DNA of 64,000 bases from assembly GCA_017434755.1 (NCBI GenBank), contig JAFRER010000018.1:26985-90984 (forward strand), written 5' to 3'. Shown here in pieces: positions 7,591-16,133 of the stretch. The DNA comes from Oscillospiraceae bacterium (GTDB lineage Bacteria; Bacillota; Clostridia; Oscillospirales; Oscillospiraceae). The position numbers and the translations under genes are program-made. Every line of letters starts with the position of its first letter. Positions within the stretch are counted from its first letter, which is position 1. The notes below the pieces were generated by a model. The model was given only the letters and a program-made list of their open reading frames with translations, did no database searches and had not been told where the DNA came from.

Positions 7591-8847
7591 TCAGCCTGCG
7601 GAGTCCGGCGTCTCCGCGATGAGAAGGATCTCACCGAGATTGCGGCCGCCGCCACTTGGTATATTATACCTTTTTCCGTTGAACGTGAGGATCGATGAAG
7701 CGCCTCCGTCCATATTATAGGCGCGAACGCAGCCGAGATCCTCGAATATCTGCGCAAATTCCGTAAGGACCATTCCGCGGGCATGGCTCTGTCTTCCGTC
7801 CGCCACCACGAAACAGTAGTGTCCCGGTTCATAGTAGCCGAATCCGCTCCTCGGAGCCGCTTCCTTTTCGATCACATAGGTGGTATTGAAGCTCGTCATG
7901 GCCTTTCCATTGGAGTCGAGAAGCATGGGGCCGAATTTCCAGGTCTGGTAAGCACCTGAGGCGATGATGTCCGCCGGATCATAGGCGGAGGGCGAATAGG
8001 TCTCAACAGTCCCGTCATAGTAGAGCACGCAGAGATCGTACTCCATGGGTTCGTCATAATACACTTCGCCGTTACGCACCAGAATGCCGAACTTCTGATT
8101 GTTGCACCAGTCTCCGTTCATGGAGAGAATCGCTCCGGAATTCCGGGCCATGGCAACGGCTTCCTGCTCGCCATAATAGGAGTATTGCCCGTTGGCAAAA
8201 TATGTTTGAAAATTCTCCATGCTCGCCACATAGATGTCACAGACGTAATAGGTCTGGAAATAGCCGTTGTACTCTCCGCTGAAGGTGTCAATCGTAATAG
8301 AGATGTTCGGACTTGAATAGGAATTTTCGGTTATAACGACTTCATCCGTAAATTTATCGGCGAATTTTCTCTGCCATTCGGTACGGCCGTCATCCACGAC
8401 GGGAGGCTGCTCGGTTTCCGCCGGATCATCGGGGATCTCCGATGTTACGGCCGGTTCCGGCGTTTTCTCCGGTTGAGCGGAAACCGTCGCGGGGACATTT
8501 ACCGTAGAGATCGGCTGGACAACGGTGTTCCCTGCCGTAAGTCGGGGAAGAACATGGTGGAAGAAAGCGAAAACGACAAGGATCATCCCGGTCATCAGCA
8601 TATCGAGAAGGACCATCCGCAGCACAGAACCGCGCTTTTTCTCTTTTGTCGTGTTGACACGGTATTCTTCTTCCGTTCTTCCCACTGCCTGCTCTTCCCT
8701 GATCCGAACCTGTGCATCTCGCCGGATGCGCTCCGGATAGTCACGTTCTCCCGGGACTGTCCTTTGTTCCGGAGAAACTCCTGTATTGTTGACCGCTCTC
8801 CTCGCGGAAGCGGCTGAATGCTTTGGACTTGAATGTCTGCCTTCCAT
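7591..8847 (-). CDS. Membrane-anchored phosphodiester glycosidase (NAGPA) family protein
   Basis: 418-aa protein with a basic cytoplasmic N-terminus (1-75), one transmembrane helix (about 76-97), a proline/threonine-rich linker, and an external NAGPA domain ending in YNMDGGASSIL (377-387) and SGGGRNLGEILLI. The domain is linked to cleavage of phosphodiester-bound sugars such as wall glycopolymer modifications. The start is set at ATG 8847, with GGAGAG 6 bases upstream; an ATG at 8889 lacks a ribosome site. It heads a three-gene unit with the small membrane protein and the Nudix hydrolase. Family sure, substrate unknown. Confidence 0.87.
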   Translation of the reverse strand: MEGRHSSPKHSAASARRAVNNTGVSPEQRTVPGERDYPERIRRDAQVRIREEQAVGRTEEEYRVNTTKEKKRGSVLRMVLLDMLMTGMILVVFAFFHHVLPRLTAGNTVVQPISTVNVPATVSAQPEKTPEPAVTSEIPDDPAETEQPPVVDDGRTEWQRKFADKFTDEVVITENSYSSPNISITIDTFSGEYNGYFQTYYVCDIYVASMENFQTYFANGQYSYYGEQEAVAMARNSGAILSMNGDWCNNQKFGILVRNGEVYYDEPMEYDLCVLYYDGTVETYSPSAYDPADIIASGAYQTWKFGPMLLDSNGKAMTSFNTTYVIEKEAAPRSGFGYYEPGHYCFVVADGRQSHARGMVLTEFAQIFEDLGCVRAYNMDGGASSILTFNGKRYNIPSGGGRNLGEILLIAETPDSAG

Positions 8848-8901
8848 TATTCTCTCCAAAAAAGTCGGTCTTATAAGCTGTCCGGTCATTCAGTATACGA
8901 C

Positions 8902-8928
8902 AAAAACCGGGATAATGTCAAATCCCGG
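8902..8928 (-). terminator. Rho-independent terminator after the nucleoside kinase gene
   Basis: On the minus strand CCGGGAT (8928-8922) pairs with ATCCCGG (8913-8907) and is followed by TTTTTGTC. It lies 41 bases after the kinase stop and just upstream of the anchored NAGPA gene. Confidence 0.75.
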
Positions 8929-8968
8929 TCTTTGTCTATACAGCATGAAAGGGGCATTCGGACGGATC

Positions 8969-9904
8969 TCAGTACTCGTATATGCCGCCGCCTATGAATT
9001 CGCGTATGAGAGAATCCGGGGCTACCAACGGTTCTTCGATGATCCCGAACATCTGAAGGGCGGGAAGCACCTTCCGTATCTCATCGAACCGTTCGATCCC
9101 CTGCGGAACGGCGGAGAAAAGCTTTGTGGCTATGGAGTTCAAAACGGGCAGCTCATACGGAAGAGAGGAGTCAAACTGATAGTCAGCCTGATCTTTGTAG
9201 GGGGAAATATATTTGATCTCACCTCGCCGGACATTTCCCCACATCGACATCGTGTCCGCAGGGTCGGTGCCGCGGAAGAGATAATCCCTCACGGTGCGGC
9301 GCACGAGTCTGAACCATGTCCTCTTGAAAACGATATTCCCTTCGAATTCAACATCGCTTCGCGCCGAGATATACAGCTTGAATGCATTGGGATGGCGCGC
9401 GGTGATCATGCTGTTGAGCGCATGGATGCCTTCGAAGATCACGATCTCGTTTTCTTTCAGCTTGATGGATTTGGAAGGTTCCTGTATCCGCATCTGCCGG
9501 GAGAACTCATATTTCGGAACGAAGATCCTCTCTCCCGCCTCAAGCTGGTCAAAATGCCTGTTCAGCAGTTCCATATCCAGGCACAGCGGGCTTTCAAGGT
9601 CATAATCCCCTTCGGGTGTACGGGGGACCGTCTCCGGCTCTATTGTGTTGAAATAGTCATCCATGGCCACGTAGTGGGATTGGATACCCCTTCTCTCCAG
9701 CGCCTCCGCTATCTTCATGGACGTGGTGGTCTTTCCCGAACCTGAAGGGCCGGAAAGCAGGACAATAAGGCTTTTCTTTTTGTTCTCAAGGATCAGGTCC
9801 GCCGCCTTTTCGACTTTTGCCAGATATGCCTCGTCCGCCTCTTTCATAAAGCCGACGGGATCGGCAACTGTTTTATAATTCAGTTCCTTCAGCTGATATG
9901 CCAT
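8969..9904 (-). CDS. Uridine-kinase-like nucleoside kinase
   Basis: 311-aa P-loop kinase. Walker A GPSGSGKTT is at 52-60, followed by the uridine-kinase/PRK pattern VAMDDYFNT (79-87) and the Walker-B-like IVIFEGIHALN. In this Clostridia family the kinase domain follows an N-terminal extension of about 45 residues, as here. The likely reaction is phosphorylation of uridine or cytidine, though substrate range is not proven. The start is ATG 9904 because AAAGGAG is 7 bases upstream; an ATG at 9910 is too close to that site. Its 5' end overlaps hemZ by 32 bases, so the two genes are co-transcribed. Confidence 0.85.
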   Translation of the reverse strand: MAYQLKELNYKTVADPVGFMKEADEAYLAKVEKAADLILENKKKSLIVLLSGPSGSGKTTTSMKIAEALERRGIQSHYVAMDDYFNTIEPETVPRTPEGDYDLESPLCLDMELLNRHFDQLEAGERIFVPKYEFSRQMRIQEPSKSIKLKENEIVIFEGIHALNSMITARHPNAFKLYISARSDVEFEGNIVFKRTWFRLVRRTVRDYLFRGTDPADTMSMWGNVRRGEIKYISPYKDQADYQFDSSLPYELPVLNSIATKLFSAVPQGIERFDEIRKVLPALQMFGIIEEPLVAPDSLIREFIGGGIYEY

Positions 9905-11381
9905 GTTCATTCTCCTTTGAAAAGAATCCGGTGATCTTTTTTCTGTCCGCACAGATCTTACCGATCGTCTCTATATACTCTTTGGGATATTTCGGGTTCA
10001 TGACACGGATGTTTCTTCCGTCTCCCGGGCGGATCAGCTTTGTCGATCCCCCGCCGCCCATGGCGATTATACTGCAGAGCTCTTCCATTATACAGATATT
10101 ATACAGGTTGGCAAAGCCTTTTTTTGTCCAGCCCGTGTTCTCAAAACCGCCGGACATGAATTTCTGCCGGTACAGATAATACGGCTCATATCCCTTTTCC
10201 CGGAGGAGCTTCGACGAAAAGTTCAGCATTCTTCCGACTTCTTCCCCTGAAGGAATCTCCGTTTCTTCAAGTGTTATCCGGGAGCCTTTTTTCAGAGAAA
10301 GCGTATGGACCGTGATATTCTCCGGTTCCAGTCCGGAGACCGTGCGCAGAGACCTTTCGAAGTTTTCCGGGGTATCGGAAGGAAGCCCTGCGATCAGATC
10401 CATATTGATCTGAAAAGCGCCAGCAGCCCTCACCATATCCACAGCCGAAAGGATATCTCCCGCAGTATGCTTCCGGCCTATCACATTCAGAACAGAGTCT
10501 GACATCGTCTGCGGGTTGACACTGATGCGCGTGACGCCGTGTTCCCGCATGACAGCGAGCTTTTCTGGGTTGATGGTTTCCGGACGCCCCGCCTCTACCG
10601 TGAATTCCCGGACGGATGAAAGATCGAATCGCTGTTCTATTTCCGAAAACAGTCCATACAGCTGCTCCGGGGCCAGGGTTGTCGGAGTCCCTCCGCCGAA
10701 ATAAACGGACACAGGCCTCAATCCTGCTGAAGCGGCAGCCTTGGCTGTCGCCCGGATCTCCTTTTTGAGCGCCTCCGTGAACGGAGCGATCAGATCACGG
10801 CTTTTTTCCACGGACTGACTGACAAAGCTGCAGTATGAACAGCGTGTCGGGCAGAACGGGATGCCGACATAGAGACAGACATCCTTTTCTTTCAGCCCCG
10901 CTCTCGTGCGCATGGTGTATGCCGCCGTGTCCATGCACAAAGCAGCCCGTTCCGGAGAGACATCATATTCCTTTTCGAATCTCTCCAGCGCATCCCGGCT
11001 GTTCTGTTCCTCATCCAGAATACGGGAAAGGACCTTTCCGGGACGGACCCCTGTCAGAGCCCCCCATACCGGTCGCGGAACTCCCAAACGCAGCGCGGCT
11101 CTGTAGATCGCATTCTTCAGCAGCCGCTGCTCTGTCCTGTTCGAAAGGAGAACCCCCGCATTTTCGTCAACGAAAGCGGAATCCCTGCCCTCCCGGCAAT
11201 CCTCTCCGTTTATCAAAAGGCATGCCGCTTCAGTGATACTTCCGTTCCGGCGAAGGCTGACCTCCATCCTGTCTCCTTCGGGGTCCCCTCCCGGATACTC
11301 CGGTCTTTCTTCGGGGAAAACGGTAAGAAGCATCTGCTCCACAGCATATTTATAATCATGTCCGAAGAGATATATTTTCAT
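9873..11381 (-). CDS. hemZ: Oxygen-independent coproporphyrinogen III oxidase-like HemZ (radical SAM)
   Basis: 502-aa radical SAM protein of the HemZ group, which acts in anaerobic haem synthesis or serves as a HemW-like haem chaperone. The 4Fe-4S motif is C177-X3-C181-X2-C184 within GIPFCPTRCSYCSF, followed by YFGGGTPT. The roughly 160-residue N-terminal extension before the radical SAM core is characteristic of HemZ rather than HemN. No haem biosynthesis genes are nearby. The ATG at 11381 lies only about 8 bases after a TATAAT box and has no ribosome site, so the transcript may be nearly leaderless. The 3' end overlaps the kinase gene. Confidence 0.9.
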   Translation of the reverse strand: MKIYLFGHDYKYAVEQMLLTVFPEERPEYPGGDPEGDRMEVSLRRNGSITEAACLLINGEDCREGRDSAFVDENAGVLLSNRTEQRLLKNAIYRAALRLGVPRPVWGALTGVRPGKVLSRILDEEQNSRDALERFEKEYDVSPERAALCMDTAAYTMRTRAGLKEKDVCLYVGIPFCPTRCSYCSFVSQSVEKSRDLIAPFTEALKKEIRATAKAAASAGLRPVSVYFGGGTPTTLAPEQLYGLFSEIEQRFDLSSVREFTVEAGRPETINPEKLAVMREHGVTRISVNPQTMSDSVLNVIGRKHTAGDILSAVDMVRAAGAFQINMDLIAGLPSDTPENFERSLRTVSGLEPENITVHTLSLKKGSRITLEETEIPSGEEVGRMLNFSSKLLREKGYEPYYLYRQKFMSGGFENTGWTKKGFANLYNICIMEELCSIIAMGGGGSTKLIRPGDGRNIRVMNPKYPKEYIETIGKICADRKKITGFFSKENEHGISAEGTEL

Positions 11382-11388
11382 ATTTTGT

Positions 11389-11418
11389 ATTATATCATCA
11401 GCAGGTCATAAATGCAAA
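11389..11418 (-). promoter_or_regulatory. Predicted hemZ promoter, almost on top of the start codon
   Basis: On the minus strand TTTGCA (11418-11413) and TATAAT (11394-11389) are 18 bases apart. The -10 box ends 8 bases before the ATG at 11381, which would put the transcription start at or within a base or two of the start codon. Confidence 0.6.
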
Positions 11419-11424
11419 AAATGC

Positions 11425-11453
11425 TTGAAATCACTTGCTTTTTCAGTTAAGAT
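11425..11453 (+). promoter_or_regulatory. Predicted promoter of the CarD-like gene
   Basis: TTGAAA (11425-11430) and TAAGAT (11448-11453) are spaced by 17 bases and diverge from the hemZ promoter. The leader to the ATG at 11507 is about 45 bases. Confidence 0.55.
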
Positions 11454-11506
11454 AATTATGTAGGGCAGTTATGGAGGCAGTATCGTATAAGAAGCGGAGT
11501 ATTTTA

Positions 11507-12001
11507 ATGTTTTGTGTCGGCGAGAAGATTATCTACGGTGAAAACGGAGTATGCACCGTTGAAAAGATTGCCCCTCTTGAAATGAACGGGTCCGTTCCGG
11601 ACAGGCTGTTTTATCATCTCAGGCCTCTTGTGGGCAGCGGCAGACTGTTTACGCCGGTCGATTCCAACGCATATATGAGACCGGTCATGAGCAGGGACGA
11701 AGCTGAGGCCTTCATCGCCGGAATACCCGCAATTGAGCCGGCCATATGCAGTGACAACCGATTCAATCATGTCGATTCTTTCTACAGGGATCTTTTCAAA
11801 ACGCACGAACTTGAAGATCTGGTTTCCGTGATCAAAGGTCTTACCCTGCGTCTCGACGAAAAGAAAACAAGAAGCAGCCGGGCGGAAGCTACTATAAAGC
11901 GGGCAAAGGATATTTTATACAGCGAACTGTCCATTTCTCTTGACATAGACCTGAAATCGGTCGAAAGCTATATTGCTGAAAAATCAGGTCCGATCGTTTG
12001 A
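11507..12001 (+). CDS. CarD-family transcriptional regulator
   Basis: 164-aa protein with an N-terminal CarD/CdnL-type RNA-polymerase-interacting domain (starts MFCVGEKIIYGENGVCTVEK, like the usual MFxVGDxVVYP) and a helical C-terminal half that would contact promoter DNA. CarD proteins stabilise the open promoter complex, often of rRNA and stress promoters. The start is placed at ATG 11507, which has CGGAG 7 bases upstream and matches the usual N-terminus; an ATG at 11471 would add 12 residues without a ribosome site. It is a single-gene unit ending in a strong terminator. The regulon is unknown. Confidence 0.9.
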   Translation: MFCVGEKIIYGENGVCTVEKIAPLEMNGSVPDRLFYHLRPLVGSGRLFTPVDSNAYMRPVMSRDEAEAFIAGIPAIEPAICSDNRFNHVDSFYRDLFKTHELEDLVSVIKGLTLRLDEKKTRSSRAEATIKRAKDILYSELSISLDIDLKSVESYIAEKSGPIV

Positions 12002-12042
12002 TCACGGTCTCAAGGCGATCATCTCTGACCACTTAACCGAAA

Positions 12043-12078
12043 CACCGGTCACCCTCTCAGGGCGGCCGGTGCTTTTTT
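12043..12078 (+). terminator. Rho-independent terminator after the CarD-like gene
   Basis: Stem CACCGG...CCGGTG (12043-12048 and 12066-12071) with an inner CCCT/AGGG pairing, followed by CTTTTTTAT. It lies between two convergent genes. Confidence 0.85.
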
Positions 12079-12095
12079 ATTTGCCTGGCGCAGAT

Positions 12096-13532
12096 TTACG
12101 TGTTGTTTTTTATGATTGCCTTATAGAAATCCACAGCACCCGTGAGACTCGAGCAGTCGATGTTCTCATTGATCCCGTGCATTCCCTTCATCTGGTCTTC
12201 TCTGTATGCAACAGGTGCAAATCTTATACATGCGTCACATATCTCCTGATAAAACCGCGCATCGGTGCCGCCGGTCATGACATAGGGGCACACCGGCAGT
12301 CCGGGGAACACCTCGCCTATTACACGTTCGACCAGATGGAAGGCGTCGCTGTCGGTGTTTACGGGCGGCATTGCTCCGTAGGCTCTCAGCACTTCCACAT
12401 CGATATCATGTTTTGCAGCCAGCTTTGCAATCACCGCATTGCTCTCCTCCGGCCCCTGATGCGGAATATAACGGAGGTTGATCGTCAGGGTCGCCTCCTG
12501 CGGCAGAACATTGCTTGCCTCCGATCCCGACTGCATCGTGAATGCCACGGTGGTACGGAGCAAAGCAGCAGCCTCCGGTGAGATCGACGGAAGGATCTTT
12601 TTCAGAAGAGGGCCGAAAAGCCAGAGGTTGCCGAAAAGCAGCCTGTAATGGAAGGGCCCGTATGCGGAGATGCTTTTAAACATCTCTCTGACCTCCGGCC
12701 CGAACTCCAGTTTCATCGGATCATGCCTTTCAAAGTCATAAACGAACTTCGACAATCTGGCAATCGGAGAATTTCTGGAAGGATAACTGGAATGACCGCC
12801 GTGTGACCGTGCGGAGAGCTTCAGATCACCCATTCCTTTTTCCAGAATGCCTACCATGGCATAGTATCCTTCGATACCTTTCAGTGGCGATTCCACGATG
12901 GCGCCGCCTTCATCACAGACCAGATACGGCCTGACATTGCGGCGCTTCAGCTCTTCGACGAGTTTTGTGCATCCGTCTCCCCCGACTTCTTCGGTGCAAG
13001 AAGAGCTCAGATATACATCCTGTTCCGGAACATATCCGTCCGCAAGCAGTTCTTCCACAGCCTGGAAAAAGCCCATTACATCACACTTGATATCCCCGCT
13101 GCCGCGGCCCCACACCTTCCCGTCTGCAATGTCACCGGAAAAAGGGCCGTGGAGCCACTCTCCCTCCGCCGGGACGACGTCCTGATGGCTCATGAGCACG
13201 ACCGGTCTTTCACCGCTTTTCCCTTTCCAGCAGAAAAGGAGGTTCCCGTCGATCTCGGTCTTTTCAAGCTTTGCATGGACCAGCGGAAAGAGTTCTTCAA
13301 GCACCTTGTGGAATCCGAGGAATTTCTCTCTCTGGTCTATCCCATGATAAGATACTGTCTCGACCTTTACCATCTCCGACAGTTTTGCAGCGTATATCCG
13401 CTCTCTTTCCGGATCGGATGCGGGCCGCCAGGCCGACTTCCGTGCGGGTGTGGAGATCGTTTTGATGACGGCGATCAACACGAGCAGAAGCAATACGGCA
13501 AGGGCCGCAAGGATAAAATAAACGATCAGCAT
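12096..13532 (-). CDS. Membrane-anchored M20 family metallopeptidase (carboxypeptidase-like)
   Basis: 478-aa M20/M25/M40 peptidase, closest in layout to PM20D1/CPS1-type carboxypeptidases because of its N-terminal membrane helix (about 2-23). Metal and catalytic residues are visible: H116-x-D118 in SHQDVVPA, D147 in GSGDIKCD, E181-E182 in TEEVGG, a following CDEGG, and a C-terminal HGINE. The dimerisation-domain insert lies between about 235 and 400. The catalytic domain could lie outside the membrane or in the cytoplasm; the helix alone does not decide this. AGGAGA precedes the ATG at 13532; upstream in-frame starts lack one. The substrate may be peptides delivered to or released by the adjacent Opp importer, which is inference. 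Confidence 0.88.
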   Translation of the reverse strand: MLIVYFILAALAVLLLLVLIAVIKTISTPARKSAWRPASDPERERIYAAKLSEMVKVETVSYHGIDQREKFLGFHKVLEELFPLVHAKLEKTEIDGNLLFCWKGKSGERPVVLMSHQDVVPAEGEWLHGPFSGDIADGKVWGRGSGDIKCDVMGFFQAVEELLADGYVPEQDVYLSSSCTEEVGGDGCTKLVEELKRRNVRPYLVCDEGGAIVESPLKGIEGYYAMVGILEKGMGDLKLSARSHGGHSSYPSRNSPIARLSKFVYDFERHDPMKLEFGPEVREMFKSISAYGPFHYRLLFGNLWLFGPLLKKILPSISPEAAALLRTTVAFTMQSGSEASNVLPQEATLTINLRYIPHQGPEESNAVIAKLAAKHDIDVEVLRAYGAMPPVNTDSDAFHLVERVIGEVFPGLPVCPYVMTGGTDARFYQEICDACIRFAPVAYREDQMKGMHGINENIDCSSLTGAVDFYKAIIKNNT

Positions 13533-13610
13533 GAATTTCTCCTGCCTTTCTTTTTCCTGACTTCGGAATACAGAACGATAAAGAGCCCCGCATAGATATC
13601 CTTTTATAAT

Positions 13611-13647
13611 CATTATGCCCTTACTGGAATAGTGTAAGGGCATAATG
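13611..13647. terminator. Strong hairpin at the end of the opp operon, possible terminator
   Basis: Perfect 14-bp stem CATTATGCCCTTAC / GTAAGGGCATAATG (13611-13624, 13634-13647) with a 9-base loop. The minus-strand side is followed by ATTATAAAAGG rather than a clean T-run, so termination may be partial. It lies between the 91-aa gene and the M20 gene. Confidence 0.5.
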
Positions 13648-13652
13648 ACTTA

Positions 13653-13928
13653 TTACAGATAGAACAGCAGGATCACCAGCGCTAACCCCACGGCAAAGCA
13701 CAGTCCGATCAGCAACACGGCCTTCAAGGCTCCCAGGATCGCCCAGACCCGCTCTTTGCGGGTAAAGGCGCTGTCATCTGCAGCCGGAACGCTGTCTGCA
13801 CGCGCGGACCTCGCAGGATCGTTTTCTCTAGGGACAAACCCGAAGGGGTTCCTGCGTGTCACTCCGCTCATGTCGGCAATGGTCCTGCCGTCATCTTCAA
13901 AACCGTCTCGAATGTCTTCGTTTTTCAT
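13653..13928 (-). CDS. Hypothetical single-pass membrane protein at the end of the opp operon
   Basis: 91-aa protein: a charged 60-residue N-terminal region (two RxNPFGFVPR-like polar stretches) and one C-terminal transmembrane helix of about 25 residues (VLLIGLCFAVGLALVILLFY) ending at the last residue. No family is recognised. The start overlaps the oppF stop as ATGA, so it is translated with the importer. Topology would place the polar part in the cytoplasm with a tail anchor. It may be an accessory subunit of the transporter; there is no direct support for that. Confidence 0.72.
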   Translation of the reverse strand: MKNEDIRDGFEDDGRTIADMSGVTRRNPFGFVPRENDPARSARADSVPAADDSAFTRKERVWAILGALKAVLLIGLCFAVGLALVILLFYL

Positions 13929-14968
13929 TCTTCGTCATACAGGTGGCATACCACGTAGTGCCCCGGCTCCACCTCATGCTGACAGGGGGTCTCAACCTTG
14001 CAGCGCTCCGTACATCTGGCGCAGCGTGTATGGAACTTGCAGCCCGAAGGCGGATTGGCCGGGCTCGGGATGCTTCCCTCCAGAACTATCCTCTTCATCT
14101 TGGCATCCGGATCGGGGATGGGAATGGCGGAGAAGAGTGCTTCCGTATAGGGATGGAGAGGATTCGAGAAGATGTCGTCCGTGCTCCCGTACTCGACCAG
14201 ATCGCCCAGATACATCACTCCGACAGAATCGGAAATATGCTCGACGACGCTCAGGTCGTGGGAGATAAAGAGATAGGTCAGCTTGAACTGCTCCTGCAGT
14301 TCTTTCAGCAAGTTGATGATCTGCGCCTGGATCGAAACATCCAGCGCCGAAACAGGCTCGTCGCAGACAACGAATTCCGGATTGAGCGCAAGCGCGCGGG
14401 CGATGCAGATTCTCTGCCTCTGGCCGCCCGAGAACTCATGCGGATAACGGTCCTTGTGGAAGGGCTGCAGACCGCACTTGTCCATGATGTCGTCAATGTA
14501 ATCGTCAAACTCTTTTGCCGGCACCAGATTGTGCTCACGGACCGCCTCGCCGATGATCTCGCCTACCGGAAGACGCGGGGAAAGGCTGGAGAAGGGATCC
14601 TGGAAGATAATCTGCATTTTCGGGCGCAGCGCGCGCATCTCCTTGGCCGTCAGGTCATATACCTCCTGCCCGTTGAAGAGCACCTGCCCGCCGGTCTTTT
14701 CCCCGGACAGCCGCAGGATGGTGCGTCCGCAGGTGGTCTTGCCGCAGCCGGATTCGCCCACGAGGCCCATGGTGGTCCCGCGTTTCAGATTGAATGTGAC
14801 ACCGTCCACAGCCTTGACGTATCCCACGGTGTGGGCGATCAGACCGTCCTTGATGGGGAAATACTTTTTCAGCGCATTGACCATAAGGATGTACTGCGGG
14901 TCATATTCTACCGGAGTATATTCGTTTGTAATCACAAGGGAGGATTTTTCCTTCGCGTTCGCCATCAT
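13925..14968 (-). CDS. oppF: Oligopeptide ABC importer ATP-binding protein OppF
   Basis: 347-aa ATPase of the Opp/Dpp type. Walker A GESGCGKTT, signature FSGGQRQR, Walker B FVVCDEPVSALD and the H-loop ISHDLSVVEHISD are all present. The C-terminal oligopeptide-transporter extension includes a Cys-rich iron-sulfur-like cluster (CKFHTRCARCTERC). It forms a heterodimer with OppD to power peptide uptake through OppB/OppC. AAGGAGG lies before two adjacent ATGs (14968 and 14965); the first overlaps the oppD stop. All catalytic motifs are intact. Confidence 0.95.
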   Translation of the reverse strand: MMANAKEKSSLVITNEYTPVEYDPQYILMVNALKKYFPIKDGLIAHTVGYVKAVDGVTFNLKRGTTMGLVGESGCGKTTCGRTILRLSGEKTGGQVLFNGQEVYDLTAKEMRALRPKMQIIFQDPFSSLSPRLPVGEIIGEAVREHNLVPAKEFDDYIDDIMDKCGLQPFHKDRYPHEFSGGQRQRICIARALALNPEFVVCDEPVSALDVSIQAQIINLLKELQEQFKLTYLFISHDLSVVEHISDSVGVMYLGDLVEYGSTDDIFSNPLHPYTEALFSAIPIPDPDAKMKRIVLEGSIPSPANPPSGCKFHTRCARCTERCKVETPCQHEVEPGHYVVCHLYDEE

Positions 14969-16116
14969 GCATCCTCCTTCCCGTCATAATAGAGATAGCA
15001 GCTGACCTCATGGGTATCACTGAGCTTGATCGTTCCGGGATACTCGCCGGAGCAGCGGGCGCACTGTTTTTCACAGCGGTCCTTAAAGTAGCAGTAATCC
15101 GGCATGTTGATCGGATTCGGCACTTTCCCCGGTATGGAATACAGCTTGTCAATCTTTTTGCCGACTACGGGCTTTGATGCCATCAGGCCGATCGTATACG
15201 GATGTGCGGGATGATGGAAGATATCGTCCGCGGTGCCCTTTTCCACGATCCTTCCCGCATACATGACCACCACGTAATCGGCCATCTCGGCAATGACACC
15301 CAGGTCGTGGGTGATAAACATAATGGAGGAATTGATCTTATCCTTCAGATTGCGAAGCAGATCAAGGATCTGGGCCTGGATCGTGACATCCAGAGCCGTG
15401 GTGGGTTCATCTGCGATAATAATGCGCGGATTGCAGGCAAGAGCCATCGCGATGACCACACGCTGACGCATGCCGCCGGAAAGCTCGTGCGGGTACATTT
15501 TATAAACGCCCTCGGAATTGGCAATGCCCACCATCTCCAGCAGTTCGATGGTGCGAGCTTTGATCTCCGCCTCGGTCTTCCCTTCCCCGTCGTGCAGCTC
15601 GATGACCTCGTTGATCTGGTCCCCGATGCGGAACACCGGGTTCAGAGCCGTCATGGGCTCCTGAAAGATCATGGAGACATAGTTGCCGCGGAGTTTCTGC
15701 AGGACCTCGTTCGGGGCCTTGGTGACGTCGTAGGCCTTGCCGTTGCCCATGTTCAGGCGGATCTCGCCGCTCACCACCTGCCCCTGGGGGCGCTGGAGCA
15801 ACTGCATCAGCGAGAGGCTGGTGACCGACTTGCCGCAGCCGGATTCACCGACCACACCCACGGTCTTGCCGATGGGCACATCGTAGCTTACGCCGTCCAC
15901 AGCCTTCACGGTGCCGGCGTCGGTAAAGAAATAGGTATGCAGGTCGTCGAACTCCACCGAGTTGTTCCAGTCGCGCATCTGCGTGAGATACTCGCTCTCG
16001 GGAACGTTCTTGCGTTTGCGGTTCTTTTCGTATGCATTCGTGATCTTCCGGTTTTCTCTCGAAATACGTCTTGCTTCTTTAGCGGAAAGGTATCCGTCGT
16101 TTGTTTTTTTAGCCAT
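14965..16116 (-). CDS. oppD: Oligopeptide ABC importer ATP-binding protein OppD
   Basis: 383-aa ATPase partner of OppF. Walker A GESGCGKS, signature LSGGMRQR, Walker B IIADEPTTALD and H-loop ITHDLGVIAEMADYVVVMYA are intact. The C-terminal extension again has four clustered cysteines (CYFKDRCEKQCARC). An N-terminal basic extension of about 45 residues (KEARRISRENRKITNAYEKN) precedes the ABC domain and is longer than in most OppD proteins. GGAGGTG is about 8 bases before the ATG at 16116. Gene order oppA-B-C-D-F is the usual one. Confidence 0.95.
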   Translation of the reverse strand: MAKKTNDGYLSAKEARRISRENRKITNAYEKNRKRKNVPESEYLTQMRDWNNSVEFDDLHTYFFTDAGTVKAVDGVSYDVPIGKTVGVVGESGCGKSVTSLSLMQLLQRPQGQVVSGEIRLNMGNGKAYDVTKAPNEVLQKLRGNYVSMIFQEPMTALNPVFRIGDQINEVIELHDGEGKTEAEIKARTIELLEMVGIANSEGVYKMYPHELSGGMRQRVVIAMALACNPRIIIADEPTTALDVTIQAQILDLLRNLKDKINSSIMFITHDLGVIAEMADYVVVMYAGRIVEKGTADDIFHHPAHPYTIGLMASKPVVGKKIDKLYSIPGKVPNPINMPDYCYFKDRCEKQCARCSGEYPGTIKLSDTHEVSCYLYYDGKEDA

Positions 16117-16133
16117 GCTCGCACACCTCCCGT

